40,786 nucleotides of DNA from Candidatus Woodwardiibium gallinarum (GCA_904419545.1 CAJFRY010000014.1:1-40786); one strand, 5' to 3'; counted from the stretch's first letter, positions 24,819-32,768 are shown. Numbers and translations are program-made. The notes: generated by a model not told the origin, from the sequence alone.

Positions 24819-25542
24819 CAAGCTGTATTTGATTCTCGTGCTGATTGTTTTTCTGAGCTTGGCGGCGTTCGCACCGCAGACGGCGTTGGGCGAGGCAGAG
24901 ACGGAGCGTCCCGCCAAGATTGACGCCGCCCTCTGGGATGTAATGTGCGCGGCGGATGAGGACGAATGGATCCCTCTATATATCAAACTGGATGGGATAG
25001 ATGAAAACGAACTGTTTGAAAAGGTCAAACAGAAAACCGGGATGGATCCGGCGGTGTTCCTCGACGAAGCGCTGTTTGAAAAGGAAGTCACTTCAAAAAT
25101 TCGAAAAGCGATAGAGGAAACGGCCGGCATGGAGTCGGAGCAGATGGCCGGCAATGACGAACGGTTGACAGACGCATCGCTGGCATCACTGGAAGCGGAG
25201 CTTTCCGGTGATTTGAAGCGCTATATCGGAGAGCCCGGACAGATTGTCGGGGAGATAGAAGAAAAGCGGCCGGATTGTATCGAGGATTTTTTGATTGACG
25301 CGGTGATCGACAGATTTCGGGATGAAAAAAGAATGATCCAACAGCGGGAAAACACCGATGTCAATCAAAACTTTGTGAAACGGTGCGTGGAGCCGAGGCA
25401 AAACATTATAAAAGATATAGGCAGTTGTTTCAGTTATCTTTTTGTAGACGCGAAAAAGGCCGACATTCTGTATTATGCGCAGCAGGAGGAAGTTGCGCTG
25501 ATCTGCTACGATGACCCGGATTACCAATTTGCTCCGGCATGA
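24805..25542 (+). CDS. Secreted stand-alone subtilase propeptide homologue
   Basis: The 245-residue protein has a signal peptide (MKKHSKLYLILVLIVFLSLAAFAPQTALG) and then aligns end to end with residues 1 to about 239 of the subtilase encoded next: both contain RPxKIDxALWDV, DENEL/DENTL, TGxDPxVF, FEKE and VxAKKADILYYAQxxEVA. It stops exactly where the protease's catalytic domain would begin, so there is no D, H or S active site. Subtilase propeptides act as folding chaperones and tight inhibitors of their enzyme; a free copy could inhibit or assist the neighbour in trans. The ends are clean and the frame is intact, which argues against a decayed protease. Part of the sigma-controlled operon. 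Confidence 0.8.
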   Translation: MKKHSKLYLILVLIVFLSLAAFAPQTALGEAETERPAKIDAALWDVMCAADEDEWIPLYIKLDGIDENELFEKVKQKTGMDPAVFLDEALFEKEVTSKIRKAIEETAGMESEQMAGNDERLTDASLASLEAELSGDLKRYIGEPGQIVGEIEEKRPDCIEDFLIDAVIDRFRDEKRMIQQRENTDVNQNFVKRCVEPRQNIIKDIGSCFSYLFVDAKKADILYYAQQEEVALICYDDPDYQFAPA

Positions 25543-25595
25543 AATCGTATTTTAATTGATGATATCGAAATACGAACCGAAAGGAGAGAACGAAT

Positions 25596-27641
25596 ATGAA
25601 AAAAAGGTTCAAGCTGTATCTGCTCTTTGTTCTTCTGGCCTCGCTGGTGCTGACGGCTTTCGTGCCGCAGACTGCCGCCGGCGAGATGGCGGAGGCCGTC
25701 CGGCCGGAAAAGATCGACCCGGCGTTGTGGGACGTATTGCTTGCCGCAGACGAGGAGACGCTTATCCCCATTGATATTTCACTTTATGATTTGGATGAAA
25801 ACACATTGTCGGAAAAGGTGGAACTTGAAACCGGACTGGATCCGGAAGTGTTCCGTGACGAAGCCCGGTTTGAAAAAGAAATAGCAAGCAAACTTCGGAC
25901 GGCGGCACAAACGGCGTTCAGAGAAGAAACGTCATATAAAGCGAGTGCAAAACGGCTCTCCGATCAGGCGTTTGCAAAGTTGAAAACAGCGCTTTCCGAT
26001 GACTGGGGGCAATGGATTGACGATGCATCGTTAGAAGACATTCGGGAGATTGAACCTGAAAAAATTGTTGATCGCCTTATCCTCGAAATAAGAAGCGAAT
26101 TTCAATTCAAACAAAATGAGATTCTCAGAGCGGAACAATTCGCTGCCAATTATGCGTTTGTAACGGAACATGTGCAAGCGAGAGGCAATCGGGTTTTGCA
26201 TATAAGAAATTATTTTGCTTCGATTTTAGTTGAAGCAAAAAAGGCCGACATTTTGTATTACGCGCAACGAGGGGAAGTTGCGGCTATTTTCTACACGCCT
26301 GTCTATCAGGCGGAGGACGCGTTGAATCATATATCAAATCAAGTAGGCGCTGACTCGGTTTTGGGTACGAAAAGCATAAATTTTAATGACGGTAAAGGGT
26401 TTAAGGGTGAAGGGATTTCTATCGGAATCTTGGAAGCCGGAGGCGTCATAGATACTTCGTCACCGCATTATGACCAAAGCAGGATGACGAGCGTTCCCAA
26501 TGGCAGCGAGCAACTGGTCGTAAGCACACACGCATCGCTGGTCACTGCAATTGCTGCCGGTGAAAGAGTTGGTTATAACGGCGTAGTCTATACAGGAATC
26601 GTACCGGAAGCAAAAGTATATATTACACGTGCGTCGAATTCCAGCACTTTTGTAGATGGATTAGATGCTTTAGCAGCACAAGGTGTGAATGTTATAAATA
26701 TCAGTCTCGGCTTTCGCAATACCGCATCCTATACTTCTATTGATAGAGATCTTGATCGATTTATCAACAGAACCGGGATTACGTGTGTGGTAGCCGCCGG
26801 CAATAATGCCGGCGGCTATGGAGACGGCACCACTTATATCAACAGCCCCGGATATGCGATGAACTGCATTACGGTCGGCAATCTGCGGACGAAAAGCTCT
26901 GGTTCGAGTAAGATAGGCGTAACGCCGTATACGATACATTCCTCCTCATCATGGGAGGAACCCAATTCGCTGCCCAGCGAGCCGGATATCTCTGCGCCCG
27001 GAACTTGGGTGAGAGCCGTGCGTACCACTACAGGCACGAACCCCTTTTACTTTGATCTGGAGGGCGAGGAGCCGACGGGGACAAGCTATGCCGCGCCGGT
27101 CGTCACGGGCATCGTCGCGCAGATGATGGAGGAGCATTCGGCAAAAATCGGGAATCCGCAGGCGGTGAAAGCGAAAATTATGAACACGGCCAGTCCGTCC
27201 CTTGTGTCGAACGCAAACAACGGTACGGAGAGCAATCCGTATCTGCGCGATCTCAGCGGCGCGGGCATGGTGAATGCTGTCAAAGCCATGTCCGGCACCG
27301 CGTACAAATATGCCTGGAATCACAGCGCGTTGGAGCTGAATTACATCACCCAGTTTACGGTGTCGCTTTCCGCCGGTCAAAAGATAAGGGCGACGCTGGC
27401 TTTTACCAACAAAAACACGGATGTGATCATCCAAAACGGCACGCAGTATTACGATATGAATCTGCGGCTTGTGGACGCCGCTACGGGCGCCGTTTTGTCT
27501 GCCGCCGAGGAAAGCAGGAATAATGTGGAGATCGTCGAATATACGGCCTCAAATGCCTGCACGGTCTATGTGCAGACACGCATCGCCTCCGGCGTTTCCG
27601 GCGTGTCCACGAACTGGGCTTTGGAAATCGACCGCTATTGA
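25596..27641 (+). CDS. Secreted S8-family subtilase with Glu at the catalytic Asp position
   Basis: The 681-residue protein has a signal peptide, a propeptide to about residue 240, an S8 peptidase domain (about 245-570) and a C-terminal beta-rich region. The catalytic His is H312 (STHASLVTAI), the oxyanion Asn N403 (VAAGNN) and the nucleophile S497 (GTSYAAP). The position of the catalytic Asp, normally in VIDTG, reads GILEAGG with E280. Glu occupies the equivalent role in sedolisins, so activity is plausible but not proven. The ribosome site AAAGGAG is about 11 nt upstream of ATG 25596. The propeptide and first half of the catalytic domain look more A/T rich than the 3' end. It lies between the orphan propeptide and a small lipoprotein. 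Confidence 0.88.
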   Translation: MKKRFKLYLLFVLLASLVLTAFVPQTAAGEMAEAVRPEKIDPALWDVLLAADEETLIPIDISLYDLDENTLSEKVELETGLDPEVFRDEARFEKEIASKLRTAAQTAFREETSYKASAKRLSDQAFAKLKTALSDDWGQWIDDASLEDIREIEPEKIVDRLILEIRSEFQFKQNEILRAEQFAANYAFVTEHVQARGNRVLHIRNYFASILVEAKKADILYYAQRGEVAAIFYTPVYQAEDALNHISNQVGADSVLGTKSINFNDGKGFKGEGISIGILEAGGVIDTSSPHYDQSRMTSVPNGSEQLVVSTHASLVTAIAAGERVGYNGVVYTGIVPEAKVYITRASNSSTFVDGLDALAAQGVNVINISLGFRNTASYTSIDRDLDRFINRTGITCVVAAGNNAGGYGDGTTYINSPGYAMNCITVGNLRTKSSGSSKIGVTPYTIHSSSSWEEPNSLPSEPDISAPGTWVRAVRTTTGTNPFYFDLEGEEPTGTSYAAPVVTGIVAQMMEEHSAKIGNPQAVKAKIMNTASPSLVSNANNGTESNPYLRDLSGAGMVNAVKAMSGTAYKYAWNHSALELNYITQFTVSLSAGQKIRATLAFTNKNTDVIIQNGTQYYDMNLRLVDAATGAVLSAAEESRNNVEIVEYTASNACTVYVQTRIASGVSGVSTNWALEIDRY

Positions 27642-27656
27642 AGAGGGGAGAACGGA

Positions 27657-28109
27657 ATGAAACGGTTTTTGCTTATCTTTTTCTCTCTGCTTGTCTGCTT
27701 TCTGATTTTGACAGCCTGCGCCGAGCCGTCCGACGGCTTGCCGTATTGGTCGGAAGCAAAGGAATACGAGCTGAAGCGCGCATATAACGCATACCAGTAT
27801 GGCGTCGAATTTGATCCCGATTCGGTGCTTTTGACCTATTTCGGCACATACGGCGGTTACGAAGCCGTGCGGGATGTCGGGTTGGGCGGGGCGATCGCCT
27901 GGGCGCCGGAGATCGGCGGGCATGTGTTCGCTTACGGCAACAGCAACGGCATCCTGCTGTATAAGGACGGCGAATTTATCGAGCTGCATATCGCTTTTCG
28001 GGAGGGAAAGATCACACAGGCAGAGCTGGACAGCCTTTATGAGGTGTACAGCACCCGGACTGACACCTATAATGTTTCGCTCGGCAACACCGCTGTTTCG
28101 GCCGGCTGA
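27657..28109 (+). CDS. Small lipoprotein of unknown function
   Basis: The 150-residue protein starts with a lipoprotein signal MKRFLLIFFSLLVCFLILTACA, lipobox LTAC, lipidation predicted on C21. The mature part has a tyrosine-rich segment (YWSEAKEYELKRAYNAYQYG) and a glycine-rich beta segment, with no recognised domain. It begins 15 nt after the subtilase stop with a good GAGGGGAG ribosome site, so it is the last gene of the sigma/anti-sigma/propeptide/protease transcript. It could be a substrate, anchor or partner of the secreted protease; there is no direct evidence. Confidence 0.75.
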   Translation: MKRFLLIFFSLLVCFLILTACAEPSDGLPYWSEAKEYELKRAYNAYQYGVEFDPDSVLLTYFGTYGGYEAVRDVGLGGAIAWAPEIGGHVFAYGNSNGILLYKDGEFIELHIAFREGKITQAELDSLYEVYSTRTDTYNVSLGNTAVSAG

Positions 28110-28605
28110 CACGCGGCATATACTTGCTGGAATTTTTTGATTTGCAATTTATATTTATTGCGCTGCCGCCTCCATCCTTTTCCGGGACTCGGAAGAACAG
28201 CGGCAGTGAAGCAGTCGGATGGGATTTGACTGAACGGATCCGGCTTTTTGTTTTTCCGGCTGATGAACCGACAGGCGGCGTATGCAATGCGCCGTCTTTT
28301 CGCTTGACGGAAGGACGGCAGGGGCGGATACGATTTTCAAAAAAATTGTTAACCGTTCGGGATTTTTGTCACCATACTTACAGAACACGCGGAGAACGGA
28401 GGATGTGTTATGGCTTCGAGTAGATAGAGGGGCTTTCGACTGGAAGACGGCGGAAATGCCGGCGGTCTGCGTGGTTCTGCATACATAATACCGGCCGCCG
28501 GCCTGAAAAGGAACACCGGCGGCTTTTCCTTCCGCGTCTCGGGGGCGTCGGCTCGGACGCCGGCGGCCTAATATAGCAATGTGTTTCAAACCGCTCCGCA
28601 TCTTA
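28110..28605. other. Noncoding gap after the protease operon
   Basis: No gene is supported in 28110-28605. It includes a GC-rich stem near 28274-28295 (GGCGGCG/CGCCGTC) followed by TTTTCG, and a ribosome site followed by a five-codon frame at 28411, probably a relic. The clearest element is the terminator at 28494-28527. Confidence 0.45.
28494..28527 (+). terminator. Intrinsic terminator downstream of the protease operon
   Basis: GCCGCCGG (28494-28501) pairs with CCGGCGGC (28516-28523) and is followed by TTTTCC. It is the best stop signal for the sigma-factor operon, though 385 nt past the last stop codon. Confidence 0.6.
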
Positions 28606-28823
28606 TACTTCTATTTGATGAAATGTTGAAAACACATTCATCCGTTATTCGCGAAAGCGAATGGCGCTCCGTGCAAAGCGTTATGGAAATATGCTGTACA
28701 ATATCTGTTTCCTGCAAATCCAAAAGGATTTACAACCCGCAGCAAATGCCGCAGATGATAAAACGGTTTGAACCGTTTTATCAAGAAATAGTGTTGTTTG
28801 ATGGCTGCTTTCCCGCAAATTCG
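28606..28823. repeat. Structured intergenic repeat, copy B
   Basis: Second copy of the element at 14943-15099 and 35425-35623. It has a first stem GATGA..TCATC/ATGT..ACAT, an ATTCGC-GAAA-GCGAAT stem, an extra AAATCC-AAAA-GGATTT stem, and the closing AAAACGGTT-TG-AACCGTTTT stem. Its segment 28736-28754 is the exact reverse complement of 15034-15052 in copy A. The remaining gap to 29118 holds only the promoter at 29006-29034. Confidence 0.7.
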
Positions 28824-29005
28824 AGGAGTTGCCGAACGGCCGCATCGGATGTCCATATTTTATCGCTGCGTTGAATGATGCCGTTCCTGTCCGATGCGTT
28901 GATTTGCTGGCAAAATGGATAATTTGTGCAAAACAACAAAAGAATTACGAGATTAGAATGGAAACATGCACAAAATTCGATGGATAATATTGTAAAGAAC
29001 ATCTA

Positions 29006-29034
29006 TTGACAGATGGGAAAAATATGAATATACT
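29006..29034 (+). promoter_or_regulatory. Sigma-A promoter of the secreted-protein gene
   Basis: TTGACA (29006-29011), 17 nt, TATACT (29029-29034), in A/T-rich DNA about 80 bp before the start at 29119. It makes the following three genes transcriptionally separate from the sigma-factor operon. Confidence 0.82.
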
Positions 29035-29118
29035 TGAAATAGAGATTTTTTCAGTTCTTCCTGTTAGGAAATCCGCCCGTACCAATTATACGACGTTGTG
29101 AAAATGAAAGGAGTTTTT

Positions 29119-30246
29119 ATGAAGATTAAACGAATGATTCTTGTTGCCGGTTTGATCGTCGTTTTCTGCCTTTCTGCGCTTCCGGCGGCGGCGCTGGAAA
29201 CAGTGCCCGTGCAGGATTCCCTTCGGGTTGAGCCGGTCAGTCTGTCCGCTTTGGCTGCATCGGAAATCCGCGTGGAACGTACGGCGGATACCGGACTTGT
29301 TACGGAAACAACTTACGGAAATTTGCAGGCATTTATCGAAAAAGCGCGTGCGCAAAATGGAACGACCGATGCGGAGATTGCTGAGGAGCTGCTTCGGGCA
29401 ACGGGAAGCGCGGACTTGGCGGAGATGTATACCGCCGAGGAATTATCGGAGGTCCTCAATTATGCGGAGATCGTGCGTTCTACCGTCTATTACCGGGTCA
29501 GCCGGGACGGAACAAAAACGCCGGTCACGGCGCAGGAGGCCGTCAACGCAAGGGGACGCGCGCTGGTCGCCGCCAGTTCCAATCTATGGACGAGTTGGGA
29601 AACCTCCGATGACGGCTATATGCAGATTTATACGCAGGGGATACGGCTGAATGAGCAACCCTCATATAGCGGTGATTCTCGGAACCGATATTTTAAGATT
29701 GCAACGCGGGCCGAATGGCTGCTTCAGCCGCATTTTGGGCTGGAGGATTTGCAGGTTCTGTCTTTCGGAAGCGCTATCCTGGATACGCGTTATGAGAGCC
29801 GCGCGCATCTGTACCGTTATGACAAATGCGTACATCCGTCACATTACAGTACGCGGAACAATTCCTGGTGGCACTACCGTTCCAACACGGTCGACCGGCA
29901 TGAAGGAGAGGACGCGGCTTCGCATGTCAATATCCTTTATCCCAGCGGTTCCGCGATCGCTGCAAGAGTCAAGCTTGGCGGAATGCCGAACGGCTATGGA
30001 TGCTTTCACGAAATCGCGTATGGAACGGAGAAAAATTGTTTGCAAATGGATACATGGACTTCTTATTTGGAAACGCAGGTTTATTTGCAGGCATACGATT
30101 CGCCCGTCCATGCCGGTTATTCGCATAAACGGCTTGGGGGCGATATCGGCATTTCTGTAGGCGCGGGCGGCGTCGGTTTTAGCTTTACGGGGGCGATCTT
30201 ACGCACGGATTATTACGGGCAGACCATTGTGCTGGAGTATAATTAG
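29119..30246 (+). CDS. Secreted protein of unknown function
   Basis: The 375-residue protein has a signal peptide (MKIKRMILVAGLIVVFCLSALPAAA, cleavage after AAA likely). Residues about 40-140 are acidic and helical with a YTAEELSEVL segment; the rest is probably beta-rich and aromatic (SSNLWTSWETSDDGYMQIYTQG, NNSWWHYRSNTVDRHEGEDAA, VGAGGVGFSFTGAILRTDYYGQTIVLEYN). I do not recognise a family. ATG 29119 is supported by AAAGGAG 5 nt upstream. It begins a three-gene unit with two small membrane proteins. The position directly after a secreted-protease operon makes it a possible client of that protease, but this is only inference. Confidence 0.75.
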   Translation: MKIKRMILVAGLIVVFCLSALPAAALETVPVQDSLRVEPVSLSALAASEIRVERTADTGLVTETTYGNLQAFIEKARAQNGTTDAEIAEELLRATGSADLAEMYTAEELSEVLNYAEIVRSTVYYRVSRDGTKTPVTAQEAVNARGRALVAASSNLWTSWETSDDGYMQIYTQGIRLNEQPSYSGDSRNRYFKIATRAEWLLQPHFGLEDLQVLSFGSAILDTRYESRAHLYRYDKCVHPSHYSTRNNSWWHYRSNTVDRHEGEDAASHVNILYPSGSAIAARVKLGGMPNGYGCFHEIAYGTEKNCLQMDTWTSYLETQVYLQAYDSPVHAGYSHKRLGGDIGISVGAGGVGFSFTGAILRTDYYGQTIVLEYN

Positions 30247-30258
30247 GGAGGGGAATAC

Positions 30259-30426
30259 ATGCTGTCCATCAAATGGATGCTCTCGGGCATCTTTGCGCTG
30301 CTGCTCGGGATGCTCTTCATTTTTATGACCTTCCTCTTAAATTCTGTCGTAATGTTTTTCGTCGGTCTTTTCTTCGTCCTGCTTGCAATCGTGATGTTCA
30401 TCGTCGGTTTGGTATTGAAACGGTAG
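30259..30426 (+). CDS. Small two-helix membrane protein (55 residues)
   Basis: A 55-codon frame starts at ATG 30259, 7 nt after the strong ribosome site GGGAGGGGA and 12 nt after the preceding stop. The product (MLSIKWMLSGIFALLLGMLF to GLVLKR) is nearly all hydrophobic: two membrane helices joined by a short NSV turn, ending in a basic KR tail. No family is recognised. Size and topology resemble holin-like, stress or membrane-partner micro-proteins. It is followed after 24 nt by a second gene of exactly the same length. Confidence 0.68.
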   Translation: MLSIKWMLSGIFALLLGMLFIFMTFLLNSVVMFFVGLFFVLLAIVMFIVGLVLKR

Positions 30427-30450
30427 GGAAGTAAAAAGGCGGTGTTGGTC

Positions 30451-30618
30451 ATGCGTGCGATGAAATGTATGTTTGTAGGAATCTATCTGCTTGTGATTGC
30501 AGCCTTTTGCCTGATGGTGGGGACAATGTACAATCTGAGCGCCGTCGCCTTCGTCTGCCTGACCTGTGCGGTCCTGTCGCCGGTCTTCTTTATCATCGGC
30601 CTTTGCAGCAGACGGTAA
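30451..30618 (+). CDS. Second small two-helix membrane protein (55 residues)
   Basis: A 55-codon frame from ATG 30451 encodes a Cys-containing hydrophobic protein (MRAMKCMFVGIYLLVIAAFC to GLCSRR) with two membrane helices and a basic end, like its neighbour, but without obvious sequence identity to it. AAAAGGCGG is upstream. The pair ends at the terminator 30665-30700 and probably shares the promoter at 29006-29034. Function is unknown. Confidence 0.6.
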   Translation: MRAMKCMFVGIYLLVIAAFCLMVGTMYNLSAVAFVCLTCAVLSPVFFIIGLCSRR

Positions 30619-30664
30619 AGGCGGAACGGGTGCGGACGTCCGGGCCGAAAGAAAACTGCGTAAA

Positions 30665-30700
30665 AAAGACGCCCTTTTTCTGAAAAAGGGCGTCTTTGCT
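30665..30700 (+). terminator. Intrinsic terminator of the secreted/small membrane protein unit
   Basis: A perfect 15-bp stem AAAGACGCCCTTTTT (30665-30679 with 30683-30697), 3-nt loop, 46 nt after the second small gene. Confidence 0.85.
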
Positions 30701-30724
30701 TTTGAACGTCCGAACATCCGTGGG

Positions 30725-30759
30725 AAACGCCGGAAGCCGCTGCGGCTTCCGGCGTTTTT
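30725..30759 (-). terminator. Terminator of the ABC-class ATPase gene
   Basis: A 15-bp stem AAACGCCGGAAGCCG (30725-30739 with 30743-30757) with CTG loop and flanking T/A runs lies 6 nt beyond the stop of the minus-strand ATPase gene. It is symmetric and can act in both directions, forming a double barrier with 30665-30700. Confidence 0.82.
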
Positions 30760-30763
30760 GGCT

Positions 30764-32536
30764 TTACGGCTCTTCCGCAAAGCGGACCAGCCGCAGCCGT
30801 GCGGCCAGCGCGAGCAGCTCGGCTTTGCGGGGCAGGTCGAGAAAGCGTCCGCAGGTCGTGAAATGGCTCGAATAGACCGTATCAAGCCCGTTTTCTTCGA
30901 TTTCGCGGTACAGCTCGTCGACTCTCTGCGCAAGATCGACCCGACGGTCGGCGTTGTACGTCATCAGGTGCCGCAGCAGGAAACCGAGTGCGGTGAGCTG
31001 GCGTTCGTTGACGACGTCGTGCAGGCCGCGGACGTCGACGCGCTCGTCGCCGACGCAGATGAAACCCAGCTCCGACACGGTCAGCTTTTCGCTGCCCGAG
31101 CCTTCGGGGTATGCGGAAAAGCGGTCGGCCAGCAGCATCCGATGTATCCGCCGCAGTGCGTGCGGCGGCGGTGCATCGGCCGGGCGGGCGATCGATTTGG
31201 CCTGCGCCGTCACGTCGCGGAGGACAAAGTCTTCCATCCTGTATACCCGGTCGGCGGGAGTGAGATACTCGCCGCTGCCGCCGATGACCAGAATCGTCGA
31301 GACGGTAAGGTCCTCGTACAGCTCGCGCACGCGGTCGGTGAAGGGCGTGAGCGGCTCCTTCTCGACGAGCGCTTTCATCAGCGGGTCGCGGATCATAAAG
31401 TTGGTCGCGCTGCGGTCCTCGTCGATGAGCAGCAGCGAAGCGCCATGCGACACCGCCTCGACCACGTTGGCGGCCTGCGAGGTCGAGCCCGACGCGTGGT
31501 CGGTGGAAAAATCCCGCACGTCGCCGCCGGGCAGCCAGCGGACGAAGGGCGAGATGTCCAGATTCCGCACGCTGCGCCCGTCCTCGGCGGCGATGGTGAC
31601 GGCGCTTTCGTCGGTGAGCACCAGCTCGCGTCCGTCGCCGGCGATGTGGTCGTGGATGCCCGCCGCGATTGCGTCCAGCAGCGTGCTTTTGCCCGAATAG
31701 CCGCCGCCGGCAATGATGGTCACGCCGCGGCGGACCGCCATCCCGCGCACCCCGCAGACCTCGCGCTCGTCCTCGGGCGTCGAGCGGAAGGGGACGGCGC
31801 CCGGCATCGGGCCTTCCTTCCCCTTGGCGCGGGGCAGAAGGCTGCCGTTGGCGATGAACGCGCAGCAGTCGCTCGTCTTCAGCCATTCGCGGATTTTTTT
31901 CTGCGTTTCGGCCAGACGGAGCGCTTCACGCAGCGCGCCCGTGTCGCATTGGTCGATGTAGCGGTTTACGGCGCCCGGCAGGTCGCGGCAGAGCATCTGC
32001 ATCGCCTTGCGCAGCCTGCGCAGCGGAAGCTGGACCTGCATTCGCAGGCAGAAGCAGAGCCGCGGCGGCCGGTTTTCTCCGGCGGGCAGCGGGCGGATCA
32101 GGTTCGCGGCGCCGTTTTCATAATATTTCTGCGGGCAGACGGCAAAGAAGGCCGCGTTGCGCACGAGCACTTCGTTCCCCGGATGCGGCAGCAGATAGGC
32201 ACCGTTTTCGCGCTCGGTGCGTCTGCGGTTGTACAGCTCGGCGTTCAGCTCGTCTGCGTAGGGCAGGAAGGCACGCAGCAGGAAGTCCGCCGCGGCCGTA
32301 CCCGCCGTGCCCGGCGTATCCGCCGAAAGGCGGCTTGCGGGGATACGGACGGTGACGGTCGGCTTGTCGAGCGCCTGCTTGTGCGTCATTGTGAACTCGT
32401 AGGAGACGTCGCCGTCCCAATAGACGCTGTCGCTGTCTAGGCAGCCGTCTCCGAAAGCGACAGGGCCTTCGTATATGCTGTGGTAGGCGGTCGTTGAATT
32501 ATCCATTTGCAGCAGGTAGTATTTGAGTCTTTTCAT
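30764..32536 (-). CDS. ABC-class ATPase (PF09818-type), soluble, no membrane domain
   Basis: The 590-residue product matches the predicted ATPases of the ABC class. Visible motifs are Walker A GGGYSGKST (277-285), a signature-like DHASGSTSQA (346-355) and Walker B LLLIDED (368-374) with the catalytic Glu replaced by the E-D pair. The N-terminal 250 residues are family-specific and the C-terminal 180 form the lid (VGDERVDVRGLHDVV, YSSHFTTCGRFLDLP). No membrane segment or permease is present. These proteins are of unknown cellular role, possibly RNA or DNA transactions. GAGGGGGGA precedes ATG 32536. Expression is from its own promoter with a 225-nt structured leader. Confidence 0.86.
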   Translation of the reverse strand: MKRLKYYLLQMDNSTTAYHSIYEGPVAFGDGCLDSDSVYWDGDVSYEFTMTHKQALDKPTVTVRIPASRLSADTPGTAGTAAADFLLRAFLPYADELNAELYNRRRTERENGAYLLPHPGNEVLVRNAAFFAVCPQKYYENGAANLIRPLPAGENRPPRLCFCLRMQVQLPLRRLRKAMQMLCRDLPGAVNRYIDQCDTGALREALRLAETQKKIREWLKTSDCCAFIANGSLLPRAKGKEGPMPGAVPFRSTPEDEREVCGVRGMAVRRGVTIIAGGGYSGKSTLLDAIAAGIHDHIAGDGRELVLTDESAVTIAAEDGRSVRNLDISPFVRWLPGGDVRDFSTDHASGSTSQAANVVEAVSHGASLLLIDEDRSATNFMIRDPLMKALVEKEPLTPFTDRVRELYEDLTVSTILVIGGSGEYLTPADRVYRMEDFVLRDVTAQAKSIARPADAPPPHALRRIHRMLLADRFSAYPEGSGSEKLTVSELGFICVGDERVDVRGLHDVVNERQLTALGFLLRHLMTYNADRRVDLAQRVDELYREIEENGLDTVYSSHFTTCGRFLDLPRKAELLALAARLRLVRFAEEP

Positions 32537-32574
32537 GGTGAATTTCCCCCCTCTTTTTTAAGCATGCAAACAAA

Positions 32575-32602
32575 ACCGCACCCGGCAAAAACCGAGTGCG
32601 GT
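32575..32602 (-). terminator. Terminator in the ATPase leader, attenuator or iscU terminator
   Basis: On the minus strand ACCGCACTCGG pairs with CCGGGTGCGGT (one G.U) and is followed by TTTTGTTTG. It lies 38 nt before the ATPase start and downstream of both iscU and the ATPase promoter (32769-32797). It must therefore stop transcripts from that promoter unless disrupted, or leak. Confidence 0.72.
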
Positions 32603-32631
32603 CTGTAATCTGTCCGAAAAAGAGGGCTGTT

Positions 32632-32682
32632 CTATGCGGCGGACAAAACGGCAATCGATTTCACAGGGTTCAGCTTTGTCAT
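32632..32682 (-). CDS. Putative 16-residue leader peptide upstream of the ATPase gene
   Basis: The frame MTKLNPVKSIAVLSAA starts at 32682, 5-7 nt after a GAGGTGG ribosome site, and ends 30 nt before the terminator stem. No codon is repeated in the manner of amino-acid biosynthetic attenuators. Its ribosome site and start lie in an 11-bp stem with its own 3' end (32638-32648 with 32682-32692), so translation and folding are mutually exclusive. Confidence 0.42.
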   Translation of the reverse strand: MTKLNPVKSIAVLSAA

Positions 32683-32768
32683 TTTGTCCACCTCGCTTTC
32701 TGTACGGAATCCAAAAAAAATCGTATGTGTACGACACGCGTACAATGCGGCGCTCTGCCACTGTTCCT

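Noticed and set aside
28124..28423. 99-codon frame after the lipoprotein gene
   Set aside because: No ribosome site, no signal peptide or recognisable sequence; the frame runs over hairpin-forming DNA.
30566..32440. Plus-strand frame of 624 codons and other frames over the ABC-class ATPase
   Set aside because: Arg/Ala/Val-rich shadows without ribosome sites; the minus strand has Walker motifs, promoter and terminator.
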